Assembly: GCA_944386805.1 (NCBI GenBank)
Contig: CALXCO010000020.1
Location: 1-41,023 of the forward strand
From: an uncultured Clostridia bacterium
GTDB taxonomy: Bacteria > Bacillota > Clostridia > Oscillospirales > Ruminococcaceae
Length of the DNA stretch: 41,023 bases
Reading direction: 5' to 3'
Below the pieces are notes generated by a model that was not told the origin of the DNA, did no database searches, and saw only the letters and a list, made by a program, of their open reading frames with translations. Position numbers and translations under genes: made by a program. Shown piece after piece: positions 24,613-32,203 of this stretch. Numbering within the stretch: the stretch's first letter is position 1; each line of letters opens with the position of its first letter.

Positions 24613-24821
24613 ACGCGGCCTTTTTCCACGCTCCAAACTGGGTGAGAAGATTCGACAAGCTCACCTTCTTTGCCGCTCGTTATGGAGTATCTCCGCTTGT
24701 GGGGTTCGAGATGGAGCCACGCCTGAAATGATAGAATCAAGCCTGAGCGGACGCAATGGGGCTGCATTAGGAATCGGGATGTGACGTACAGGCTAGAATT
24801 TATAAGTTAAGGAGGGGTAAT
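24613..24821 (+). other. Unassigned spacer upstream of the lysis genes
   Basis: About 200 bases with no convincing gene. It holds a 6-bp GGTGAG/CTCACC stem near 24640-24665 and the ribosome site AAGGAGGGG at 24809-24817 for the next gene. I see no clear promoter. Confidence 0.5.
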
Positions 24822-25139
24822 TTGCAGGATTTAGGGGGAATCATCGTTTCCGCAGTCGGTCTGGTGGGGAGCATCTGCGCAGTCGCGTTCGGATGGGCAG
24901 CCTGGCGGCGGAATGAAAAACAGGACAACCGTTCCGGCGCCAGAGAAGATGGTCAGCTAATTAGCGATATCGGGTATATCAAGTCCGGTGTCGATGACCT
25001 CAAACGCCGTCTGGAACGCCAGGAGGCAACCAACCTTGAATTTGCTTCCCGTCTTTCGCGGGTCGAATCCAGCGCTTCGCAGGCACATAAACGGATTGAT
25101 GAACTGGCGCACGGTTCCCGCCGTGGTGGTGATTCGTAA
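24822..25139 (+). CDS. XhlA-like membrane-anchored lysis accessory protein
   Basis: This 105-residue protein has one N-terminal membrane segment (about 5-28: LGGIIVSAVGLVGSICAVAF), then a basic stretch and a coiled coil (ISDIGYIKSGVDDLKRRLER, SRLSRVESSASQAHKRIDEL). This architecture matches phage holin-associated XhlA/hemolysin-type proteins, which work with the holin at the membrane. It starts at TTG (24822) with AAGGAGGGG four bases upstream. Next are the holin and endolysin, forming a lysis cassette. Confidence 0.72.
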   Translation: MQDLGGIIVSAVGLVGSICAVAFGWAAWRRNEKQDNRSGAREDGQLISDIGYIKSGVDDLKRRLERQEATNLEFASRLSRVESSASQAHKRIDELAHGSRRGGDS

Positions 25140-25209
25140 CCATTTGCGGCGAACCGCTCTGCCAGCAGAATATTAGATTAAGACACAGTCGGAAGGGGGA
25201 AACCATATA

Positions 25210-25491
25210 ATGGAAATGGTATGGAATCTGGTGATGGCGGCGGCAGTCGTTATCCTGACAAGGTATCTGGTCCCGTGGCTCAAGGCTCAGCTCGATGCTA
25301 AAAACGAGGCTTCGCTGATCGCCAAAATCGAACAGTATTGCCTTGCCGCTGAACAGCTGATTCAGGGTGCACAGCGGGGGATGGAGAAACTCTCTTACGT
25401 GGAAGGATTGCTGGAGGAGGATGGTATCCCGATCACGGCACGCATTCGGGCGCTGATTGAGGCGGCTGTCACCAGACTGTGCCAGAAATAA
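25210..25491 (+). CDS. Phage holin, LL-H family
   Basis: This 93-residue protein has an N-terminal transmembrane helix (MVWNLVMAAAVVILTRYLVPWL) followed by an amphipathic helix pattern 'KIEQYCLAAEQLIQGAQRGMEKLSYVEGLLEEDGIPI', as in the LL-H holin family. It would make pores that release the endolysin. GAAGGGGG lies about ten bases before the ATG. Confidence 0.85.
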   Translation: MEMVWNLVMAAAVVILTRYLVPWLKAQLDAKNEASLIAKIEQYCLAAEQLIQGAQRGMEKLSYVEGLLEEDGIPITARIRALIEAAVTRLCQK

Positions 25492-25506
25492 AGGGGGAAT
25501 GTCCGG

Positions 25507-26322
25507 ATGGAATATACGCTGGTTGGACTGGATGTGTCCAAATTTCAGGGAAATGTTGACTGGGCAAAGGCCGCCGCCGGACAGGATTTTGTCATTATCC
25601 GTGCCGGATATGGCCGTTTTGCCAGCCAGGAGGACCCTTGCTTTAAAAAGAACGTGGAAGGGGCGTTTGCGGCAGGATTGCCGGTCGGCGTTTACTGGTA
25701 TTCCTACGCCGCAACTGAGGCAGAGGCACGGCAGGAGGCTGAAGTCTGCCTGTCGGTTATTGCGCCTTATCGCGATAAAATCACGCTGCCAGTCTTTTTC
25801 GATCAGGAGTATGAACCGTCCATCATCGCCGCCACTAAAGCGGTTAGAACGGCTTGCTGTGTCGCATTCTGTAAGGTGATAGAATCAGCTGGGTACCGGA
25901 CCGGAATGTATGGTTCGCTCGACTGGCTGCAAAATAAAATTACTCTGTCGGCACTTCCTGAGAATACGGTGATCTGGTGCGCACGGTACTCGGACAATAC
26001 GCCGGTCGTCGCGCACACCGTCTGGCAGTATTCCAGCACCGGCAGGGTGTCCGGCATCTCCGGCAATGTCGATCTCAATCGTGCGTCGGCAGAGCTGATT
26101 GTGGTAAAAAAACGCTGGGAAAAGACCGAAAAGGGTTGGATTTACGGCGGCTATAAAAACAAGTGGGCAAAAATTGACGGGTACTGGTATTGGTTTAACG
26201 CTGACGGCATCGCTGTCACCGGCTGGGCTGAGGTGGAGGGAAAATGGTATTATTTCCTGACTTTGTCGGACGCGCAGAAAACCGGTTATAAGGAATGTGC
26301 CTGCATGGAAATCAGCGACTGA
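25507..26322 (+). CDS. Endolysin: GH25 muramidase with choline-binding repeat tail
   Basis: This 271-residue protein hydrolyses the MurNAc-GlcNAc bond of peptidoglycan. The GH25 domain spans about residues 5-195, with 'LVGLDVSKFQGNVDW' (Asp at position 9), 'FVIIRAGYG', 'VGVYWYSYA' and the catalytic 'PVFFDQEYEP' (Asp and Glu near 98-100). The tail (about 205-262) holds two choline-binding repeats (KWAKIDGYWYWFNADG, GWAEVEGKWYYF). The last 20 residues leave the repeat pattern and end in KECACMEISD, so the final repeat looks truncated. No signal peptide is present, consistent with holin release. Confidence 0.92.
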   Translation: MEYTLVGLDVSKFQGNVDWAKAAAGQDFVIIRAGYGRFASQEDPCFKKNVEGAFAAGLPVGVYWYSYAATEAEARQEAEVCLSVIAPYRDKITLPVFFDQEYEPSIIAATKAVRTACCVAFCKVIESAGYRTGMYGSLDWLQNKITLSALPENTVIWCARYSDNTPVVAHTVWQYSSTGRVSGISGNVDLNRASAELIVVKKRWEKTEKGWIYGGYKNKWAKIDGYWYWFNADGIAVTGWAEVEGKWYYFLTLSDAQKTGYKECACMEISD

Positions 26323-26341
26323 TACCACTTTTGTACAACAA

Positions 26342-26369
26342 GGCTCCGGCTTCGGCTGGGGTCCTGTCT
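26342..26369 (+). terminator. Terminator of the prophage lysis cassette
   Basis: A 9-bp wobble-rich stem (GGCTCCGGC, TTCG loop, GCTGGGGTC) is followed by CTGTCTTTT, 20 bases past the endolysin stop. Confidence 0.6.
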
Positions 26370-26387
26370 TTTATATGTGGCAACGCA

Positions 26388-26426
26388 AAACCCCCGGAAA
26401 TTCCTTGTACGGAACTCCGGGGGTTT
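26388..26426 (-). terminator. Terminator of the 595-residue surface protein gene
   Basis: An 11-bp perfect stem (AAACCCCCGGA with TCCGGGGGTTT) encloses an inner TTCC-TTGTAC-GGAA stem. On the minus strand a T run follows. The sequence closely resembles the hairpin at 28429-28462 on the other side of the same gene. Confidence 0.7.
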
Positions 26427-26460
26427 CATGTGTTTAGTTTAGTTCAGCAATCAAAAAAGA

Positions 26461-28248
26461 TTATCGAATCCATACGCCGTTCGCGTCGACTCTGTAGCCA
26501 TCAGGGGTAGTGGTATTGGTCAGCATCTTGCCGTCAGCGCCGACATAATAGTATTCACCCTTCCATTCAATCCAGGAAGAGATTGCCATAGCGCCGTTGC
26601 CGCGGAAGTAATACCAGTTACCATTTTCATCCTTATACCACCAGGAAGAAGCCATTCCACCCCAGTCATAGAAGTAGTAGGTTTTACCGTCGATTTCAGC
26701 CAGGCCATTGCACAGCATAACACCCTTTTCATCGAGGTAGTACCAGGTGTTACCGTCTTTCTGCCAACCGGTCAATTTAGTGCCGTTATCATAGAGATAC
26801 CATCTTGCACCGATCTTAACCCATCCATCGCGAGCAGGGGCAGTGACAGTCGGCTGTTCGGGAATGACAGGTACGAAGGTGATTTCGTCATATACAGCAT
26901 AAACGGTAACATTTTCAGCCGGCATAGTAAAGGTAGTGGTCGGGCTGTAGGGGTTATCGAGGGTTACATTGCCGGAAGAAACGACCCAGTTTTTGAAAAT
27001 ATGGCCCTGATAATAAGCAGGGGTCGTAATCGTGACTGTCTGGCCAATGGGGTAAGAAGTGGAATCATTATTGACAGTAGCTGTGAAAGCGGTCGGGATG
27101 GTGCTGCCGTCCTGCGCGATCTCAACTTTAGCACCGTTTTGGTCGGTCAGTGAGGGGAGGGAAATTCCGGAGGACGCTACAAACTTGATGCCCTTGCTCG
27201 GGTCGACCTTTGCAGACAGGCCGTTTTGTCTGACCGTGATGATGCTGCCGCTGGCTGCATTATTCACTGCGTCCTGCAAATTGGTGTAAACCGCCATCCG
27301 GCCGGAATCGGATTTGACGGTTGCCTGTACGCTGTCAGCAAGGTAGTATTCTGGGACTTCGCCGCTGAAAGAGCCGCCGGAAATGTTAATAGTTGCGTTT
27401 TGTGCGTTATCTCCAACGACTAGCTGCAAATCAATATCGAAATTGCCGTTTTCAATAGTAAGGCTGGCTTTGGAGAACCAGTCAGCGTCAGTATTGTTGT
27501 CACGAGTGTATTCCACCTTACCAGTGATGGTGCCGGTCATGTTTTTGTCAACGATAACGTTGACACCGTCGGTATAGCCGTTGGATGGCCAGTAATATAC
27601 ATCGAAGGCAAACTGTCCGGTAGCTGCGGTGATATCGGTATTACCAGTGATAATAGTTTTGCCGCAGTTGTTGCTGATTACATACTGGCAGGAGCTCCCT
27701 GAGGCGTCAAGGGTAATGTCCTCCAGCGTCAGGTCGGAATATTTCTGAATCAGTATTTTAGCAGAAGAACCACTCTTTATCGTACCATTTTTCATAGTTA
27801 CGGTGGAACCTTTTAGCAGCTGGAAACCGTTGGTTTCAGTACCGGTTGAACCGACGGTATCGGTGACAGTATAGGTGAAGCCGTTGAAATCCAGTATAAT
27901 ATTCTGATTCTCATAATTTTGAGAGCCATCCTGACTCTTGTAACCAATTATGACACCAGAACCAGATACATCTTTTTGAAGAACAATGGTGACAGGTTGT
28001 TGGTTATTAGCTTGGACAGACTGGACAGCCTCTGATAGTGACGCATAGCCAGTGCCATTAATCATCCAAACAGGGTCGCTTACTGGTGTTGTATCACCAT
28101 CACCCAACGTATTAATTTGCAATGACCCCGTGGGGGGGGGAGTAACAACACTATCACCATCAGCAGCAACCGGAATTGCGCTGAAAGAAGCGGCCAGCAT
28201 AGAGGAAACCATGACAGCCAGAAGGGTACGTTTTACGTTTTTGTTCAT
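26461..28248 (-). CDS. Secreted beta-helix protein with InlB-type repeat and choline-binding repeats
   Basis: This 595-residue exported protein has a signal peptide (about 1-29), a proline-rich linker encoded by a nine-C run, a beta-helix region with VTIVLQKDVSGSGV and TGNTDITAATGQ-type turns, a divergent InlB B-repeat (HIFKNWVVSSGNVTLDNPY, FTMPAENVTVYAVYDE) near 405-455, and choline-binding repeats from about 470 to the end. The repeat tail is nearly identical in design to that of the gene at 1918. I chose the ATG at 28248, since AAGGTGGG lies upstream and the in-frame GTG at 28260 would overlap it. It sits immediately outside the prophage, convergent with the endolysin. It is probably a wall-bound adhesin; it is not a known enzyme. 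Confidence 0.88.
   Translation of the reverse strand: MNKNVKRTLLAVMVSSMLAASFSAIPVAADGDSVVTPPPTGSLQINTLGDGDTTPVSDPVWMINGTGYASLSEAVQSVQANNQQPVTIVLQKDVSGSGVIIGYKSQDGSQNYENQNIILDFNGFTYTVTDTVGSTGTETNGFQLLKGSTVTMKNGTIKSGSSAKILIQKYSDLTLEDITLDASGSSCQYVISNNCGKTIITGNTDITAATGQFAFDVYYWPSNGYTDGVNVIVDKNMTGTITGKVEYTRDNNTDADWFSKASLTIENGNFDIDLQLVVGDNAQNATINISGGSFSGEVPEYYLADSVQATVKSDSGRMAVYTNLQDAVNNAASGSIITVRQNGLSAKVDPSKGIKFVASSGISLPSLTDQNGAKVEIAQDGSTIPTAFTATVNNDSTSYPIGQTVTITTPAYYQGHIFKNWVVSSGNVTLDNPYSPTTTFTMPAENVTVYAVYDEITFVPVIPEQPTVTAPARDGWVKIGARWYLYDNGTKLTGWQKDGNTWYYLDEKGVMLCNGLAEIDGKTYYFYDWGGMASSWWYKDENGNWYYFRGNGAMAISSWIEWKGEYYYVGADGKMLTNTTTPDGYRVDANGVWIR
28132..28140. repeat. Homopolymer of nine C (minus strand) in coding sequence
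   Basis: Nine G on the plus strand encode three prolines just after the signal peptide of the gene at 26461. Gain or loss of one base would frame-shift nearly the whole protein, so this is a candidate contingency (phase-variation) tract. Confidence 0.85.
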
Positions 28249-28289
28249 AACAATTCCCACCTTTTTATATTTGCAGAATGTTTAATATA

Positions 28290-28318
28290 ATTATATAATT
28301 AACGAAAAGGGAAGTCAA
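28290..28318 (-). promoter_or_regulatory. Promoter of the 595-residue surface protein gene
   Basis: The minus strand reads TTGACT, 17 bases, TATAAT, 42 bases upstream of the ATG at 28248. Confidence 0.82.
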
Positions 28319-28428
28319 TAGAATCTGAATTTTATAGCTTAATTTCTATAGAATAATTATGATTCAATCAGTTAGCATTTGGTAATATCAAAAGGATTTG
28401 CAAAGAGGTTAATAATATATATAAAGAT

Positions 28429-28462
28429 ACCCCTGGAATTTCCGGTACGAAATCCCAGGGGT
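28429..28462 (-). terminator. Hairpin downstream of the 156-residue gene
   Basis: An 8-bp perfect stem (ACCCCTGG with CCAGGGGT) with an inner TTTC/GAAA pair lies 38 bases past the stop of the gene at 28500. The T content after it is weak on both strands, so termination is only probable. Confidence 0.5.
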
Positions 28463-28499
28463 TATTTATGCATAGCTTCATACAATAGTCGAATATTAA

Positions 28500-28970
28500 T
28501 CAGTTGACGAAAGTTTCTCCCGATTCAAACTGCCAGACGCGGCCGCCGAGCTGTTGAATTTCCGAATAGTTTTCTTGTTCAAGAAGCGCAGCAATCTGGC
28601 TGCATTCTTCCTCTGAGCGAACCTCATAGTTGCGGTATTCAGGTCCGAAAGAGTCTTCATAATCGGTAACCATCAAAAGACGCAGAACACCATGATTATA
28701 TTGCCGCATCTGACCGGACCAGTAATCGGTAATGATGGTTGTATTGCCCTGTACCTGAACGGTAAGGCTCGGCCAATAATAGTTTGTACCCCATTCATCC
28801 GTTTGGACATCGACCGCGTCGGACAGATTGACAGACGGATAATCATAGTACCGACAGTCCCGGTACCTGCTGTACACCTGCCAACAGTCCAGCCCGAACC
28901 GGCAGAGCAAAGCGGCGGCGACTCCACAGACAAAACCGAATACAATCCATACCAACCGTTTTTTCGTCAT
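28500..28970 (-). CDS. Small membrane-anchored protein of unknown function
   Basis: This 156-residue protein has a short basic N-terminus and one membrane segment (about 6-28: LVWIVFGFVCGVAAALLCRF), so it is predicted to be anchored with the rest outside. The outer part is acidic and aromatic (DCRYYDYPSVNLSDAV, WSGQMRQYNHGVLR) and ends with a helix 'EECSQIAALLEQ'. Two cysteines in the tail and one in the membrane region are visible. The ATG at 28970 has AAGAGGTG upstream; a longer frame starts inside the terminator region. No family is recognised and the neighbours give no clue. Confidence 0.7.
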   Translation of the reverse strand: MTKKRLVWIVFGFVCGVAAALLCRFGLDCWQVYSRYRDCRYYDYPSVNLSDAVDVQTDEWGTNYYWPSLTVQVQGNTTIITDYWSGQMRQYNHGVLRLLMVTDYEDSFGPEYRNYEVRSEEECSQIAALLEQENYSEIQQLGGRVWQFESGETFVN

Positions 28971-28996
28971 AGGGATACACCTCTTCCGATTGTTGA

Positions 28997-29034
28997 TAAA
29001 AAACATAGCCCTGCTGCAAAATTGACAGCAGGGC
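28997..29034 (-). terminator. Terminator of metY
   Basis: A 9-bp perfect stem (GCCCTGCTG with CAGCAGGGC) is followed on the minus strand by TATGTTTTTTA. It lies about 50 bases past the metY stop. Confidence 0.75.
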
Positions 29035-29085
29035 CGATAGACAAGGCAGACCGCCGGTGAATAAGGCCATGCGGTTTTATTAATG

Positions 29086-30363
29086 TTAGCGGGTAGCGTC
29101 GAGAGCCTGTTTAAGGTCGGCGATAATTTCGTCGACATTTTCTAGACCAACCGACAGACGGATCAGGTCAGGACCGACACCAGCTGCGACCAGCTCTTCA
29201 TCGTTCATCTGACGGTGAGTCGAGCTAGCGGGATGCAGGACGCAGGTGACAGCATCGGCGACATGGGTTTCAATCGAGCCGAGTTTCAGGTGTTTCATAA
29301 AGGTTTCAGCTGCTTTTCTGCCGCCTTTGACGCCGAAGGAGATAACGCCGCAGGTACCGTTGGGCATGATCTTTTTCGCGATCTCATAATACTTGTTGCT
29401 GGGCAGGCCGGGGTAGTTGACCCAGGTAACCATTTCGTTTGCTTCGAGGAACTCTGCGACTTTCTGAGCGTTCGCAACGTAGCGGGGCATACGGACAGCG
29501 AGGCTTTCAAGGCCGAGGTTGAGGAGGTAAGCGTTGTGAGGGGACTGAATCGAACCGAAGTCACGCATCAACTGTGCGGTAGCCTTGGTGATGAAAGCGC
29601 CTTCCTTGCCGAAGCGTTCAGCGTATACAACACCGTGGTAGCTTTCATCAGGGGTAGTCAGGCCGGGGAACTTATCAGCATGAGCCATCCAGTCGAATTT
29701 ACCAGCGTCGATGATAGCGCCGCCGACGGTAGCAGCATGGCCATCGATATACTTGGTAGTAGAATGGGTAACGATATCAGCGCCCCATTCAATCGGGCGG
29801 CAGTTGATGGGGGTGGGGAAAGTGTTGTCGATAATCAGCGGGACGCCGTGTTCATGGGCAACTTTCGCAAAGAGCGGGATGTTGAGGACAGTCAGGGCAG
29901 GGTTTGCGATAGTTTCGCCGAAGACAGCCTTGGTATTGGGTTTAAAAGCAGCGGCCAGTTCTTCCTCGGTGCAGTCGGGGGAGACGAAGGTAAAGTCGAT
30001 GCCCATCTTCTTCATGGTAACAGCGAACAGGTTGAATGTACCGCCGTAGATAGAGGAAGAAGCGATAACATGATCGCCGCAGTTTGCGATATTAAAGACA
30101 GCGTAAAAGTTTGCAGCCTGACCGGAGGAGGTCAGCATACCGGCAGTACCACCCTCAAGAGCGGCGATTTTAGCAGCGACATAGTCGTTGGTCGGGTTCT
30201 GAAGGCGGGTATAGAAGTAGCCGCTTGCCTCAAGGTCGAACAGTTTGCCCATTTCCTCACTGGTTTCATAGGGGAAGGTGGTCGACTGGATAATCGGGAC
30301 CTGTCTGGGTTCACCGGATTTGGGGATATAACCTGTGTGGAGGCATTTGGTTTCGAGTTCCAT
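29086..30363 (-). CDS. metY: O-acetylhomoserine sulfhydrylase (PLP-dependent)
   Basis: This 425-residue enzyme forms homocysteine from O-acetylhomoserine and sulfide in methionine synthesis, in the cytoplasm. It is a Cys/Met-metabolism PLP enzyme. Marks are 'CLHTGYIPKSGEPRQVPIIQSTTFPYETSEEM' at the start, 'YFYTRLQNPTNDYVAAKIAALEGG' and 'SSGQAANFYAVFNI' near residues 50-95, and the PLP-lysine motif 'THSTTKYIDGHAATVGG' near residue 210. The ATG at 30363 has AAAGGAAG upstream. It is single, with its own terminator. No S-box or T-box is obvious in its short leader. Some members of this family also work as methionine gamma-lyases, but the overall pattern favours MetY. Confidence 0.9.
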   Translation of the reverse strand: MELETKCLHTGYIPKSGEPRQVPIIQSTTFPYETSEEMGKLFDLEASGYFYTRLQNPTNDYVAAKIAALEGGTAGMLTSSGQAANFYAVFNIANCGDHVIASSSIYGGTFNLFAVTMKKMGIDFTFVSPDCTEEELAAAFKPNTKAVFGETIANPALTVLNIPLFAKVAHEHGVPLIIDNTFPTPINCRPIEWGADIVTHSTTKYIDGHAATVGGAIIDAGKFDWMAHADKFPGLTTPDESYHGVVYAERFGKEGAFITKATAQLMRDFGSIQSPHNAYLLNLGLESLAVRMPRYVANAQKVAEFLEANEMVTWVNYPGLPSNKYYEIAKKIMPNGTCGVISFGVKGGRKAAETFMKHLKLGSIETHVADAVTCVLHPASSTHRQMNDEELVAAGVGPDLIRLSVGLENVDEIIADLKQALDATR

Positions 30364-30484
30364 TTGCAAAACTTCCTTTCTTTTATATAGGAATATATAG
30401 CCAGACAGCATGGAAAGTGCTGACAGACTGACGAGAATTAAGTAGTTTAGTGCCGTGTGGGGCGGGTCTTTGTTATAGGCTTCG

Positions 30485-30890
30485 CGTGTCTTTAACTGTC
30501 CACCGGACAGTTAAAGAGGGAAACAGGTCGAAAATTTGACAGCGCCGTGCCGGCCCACGTATTTTTACTTGACAGCGGAATCGGCAGCGTACAGCTCGCT
30601 CGATTTTTATGGATGAAGTGGGCATCGAACCCACTTCATCCATAGGGGACGCCCTTGCTATGCGTCCCCTACACAAAATACCTGCGGGTATTTTGCTACC
30701 CCTTGCTGAGCTGATTTTGGGGGAAGAAGATTTCGCCCTCTGCGGAGGGCGACCAGGACGCTGTCCTGGACCTGCAAGCCTTGAAAGGCTTGACCTAACT
30801 TTTATGTCATTACCGACCCAACTGAGTGCAAAACATTAACCCGACGCTCTGCGCGTCGGTCGAATCACCGGGTAGCGTGTGTGCACAAAA
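30485..30890 (-). repeat. Structured dispersed element, copy C
   Basis: On the minus strand: a CGACG/CGTCG stem (30842-30860), CAAGCC..GGCTTG (30774-30792), CCAGGACAGCGTCCTGG, an extra AAAATACC/GGTATTTT stem, GGGGACGC...GCGTCCCC (about 30645-30670), the T-loop hairpin (15-bp perfect stem, loop TTCGATG, 30608-30644), TACGTGGG with GCCG/CGGC, and the terminal hairpin CTTTAACTGTCC-GGT-GGACAGTTAAAG (30490-30516). It begins about 20 bases past the paaK stop codon in the same direction. It has no module X. It is of the same subtype as copy E. Confidence 0.8.
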
Positions 30891-30911
30891 CTTTATGCAG
30901 CGAAAACAATA

Positions 30912-32150
30912 TCAGTAACGGTAATCGGTGACGCGTTTGGTCTTCTTTTCACTGCGGGGGAGGGTGCCGACCGGAACGATATTGACCTTGGGGGTAACGC
31001 CGATTCGGGACTTAATCTGTTCCTGAATAGTTCTGGCGAGGTTCTCGAACGAGTAGTTGTAGTCCGCCTCGACCGTCATCATCATGACGTCTTTCTTGGT
31101 ATTTTCGTCCCAGCCGAGCGCGATTGCGTATTCACTCGAAACGCCAGGAATCGCACGAAGGACTTCTTCAACCTGGCTTGGGAACATATTGACGCCGTGG
31201 ACCTTGAACATATCGTCACTGCGGCCCTTGATGATATCGATTTTGGGGTATTTGCAGCCGCACCCGCATTCACCGGGGATAATCCGGGACAGGTCATGGG
31301 TTCTGAACCGAATCAGAGGAGCGCCTTCCTTAACCAGCGTAGTCAGGACAATTTCGCCCTCTTCGCCGTCAGGAACAGGCTTGCCGGTGACCGGGTCGAT
31401 GATTTCAAGGTAGACATAGTCGTCCCAGTAGTGGATACCGTCCTCGGCATCGCAGCTGATACCGATACCGGGACCGTAGACTTCCGTCAGGCCGTAGATA
31501 TCGTACAGCGTGATACCGAGTTCCTGTTTAATCCGGCCGCGCATCTTATCGCCCCAGCGTTCAGAGCCGATGACGCCTTTTTTTAGGGCAATTTTGTCTT
31601 TAAGGCCACGTTTTGCGACTTCCTCAGCCAGCAGCAGCGCATAAGACGACGTCGCGGCGATAACGGTCGACTGCAAATCGACCATCATTTGCAGCTGTTT
31701 TTCAGTATTGCCGGGACCCATCGGGATAGCCATTGCGCCGAGTTTCTCGGCGCCGAGCTGGAAGCCGATACCAGCGGTCCAGAGGCCGTAACCGGGGGTA
31801 ATCTGGATACGGTCTTCTTTGCCGATACCAGCCAGCGCATAGCACCGTGCGAACATTGTTGCCCAGTCGTCGACGTCCTTGGCGGTATAAGGGATAATGA
31901 CGGGTTTGCCGGTCGTACCGGAGGAGGAGTGAATCCGGACGATTTCATTGTCCGGGACGGCCTGGATGCCGAGCGGGTAAGCGTTGCGGAGGTCGTCCTT
32001 AGAGGAGAAGGGGAGCTTCTCGAAATCTTCCTGAGAACGGACGCCGTCGATTCCCAGCTCACGATACATCTTACCATAATAACTGTCGGAATTCAACAGC
32101 CGCTGAATCTGGCGGTTGATCAGTTCCATTTGTTTGCTGTTCAGCTGCAA
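30912..32150 (-). CDS. paaK: Phenylacetate-CoA ligase family enzyme
   Basis: This enzyme of about 412 residues activates an aryl acetate with ATP and CoA. Marks are 'VRIHSSSGTTGKPVIIPYT' (AMP-binding loop, about residue 80-100), 'DIYGLTEVYGPG' (adenylation motif), 'RTHDLSRIIPGECGCGCKYPKIDIIKGRSDDMFKVHG' and 'LPRSEKKTKRV' (C-terminal Lys). Length is normal. The start is uncertain: TTG at 32150 has AGCAGGTGA five bases before it, and an ATG at 32129 lacks a ribosome site. It follows iorB by about 50 bases in an iorA-iorB-paaK operon, a familiar arrangement in archaea and clostridia. It may recycle or make phenylacetyl- or indoleacetyl-CoA. Confidence 0.88.
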   Translation of the reverse strand: MQLNSKQMELINRQIQRLLNSDSYYGKMYRELGIDGVRSQEDFEKLPFSSKDDLRNAYPLGIQAVPDNEIVRIHSSSGTTGKPVIIPYTAKDVDDWATMFARCYALAGIGKEDRIQITPGYGLWTAGIGFQLGAEKLGAMAIPMGPGNTEKQLQMMVDLQSTVIAATSSYALLLAEEVAKRGLKDKIALKKGVIGSERWGDKMRGRIKQELGITLYDIYGLTEVYGPGIGISCDAEDGIHYWDDYVYLEIIDPVTGKPVPDGEEGEIVLTTLVKEGAPLIRFRTHDLSRIIPGECGCGCKYPKIDIIKGRSDDMFKVHGVNMFPSQVEEVLRAIPGVSSEYAIALGWDENTKKDVMMMTVEADYNYSFENLARTIQEQIKSRIGVTPKVNIVPVGTLPRSEKKTKRVTDYRY

Positions 32151-32203
32151 AGAAATCACCTGCTTTTTAAAGAACGATATAATCTGTCCGAAACGGGCAG
32201 TTT

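Larger units (their letters stand above)
8387..26372. mobile_element. Compact contractile-tail prophage or domesticated phage-like element
   Basis: The span runs from the repressor to the terminator after the endolysin. It encodes small and large terminase, portal, scaffold, capsid, connectors, tube, chaperone, sheath, baseplate proteins, fibre, holin and endolysin. I see no integrase, excisionase, replication genes or conventional tape-measure gene, and no clear att sites. The tail proteins are of the PBSX/XkdK-M-N-P-Q-R-S-T-U type, but the gene order is permuted. The head proteins use a scaffold rather than a visible protease. It could be a defective prophage, a gene transfer agent, or a phage with accessory genes elsewhere. 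The ends given are those of the visible genes, not proven boundaries. Confidence 0.8.

Noticed and set aside
30609-30839. Open frame of 76 residues starting MDEVGIEPTSSIGDALA, and its twin at 35519-35731
   Set aside because: Both lie inside element copies C and E and translate the T-loop hairpin. They have no ribosome site, and the encoded sequence follows RNA-like structure. They are probably sources of spurious hypothetical proteins.
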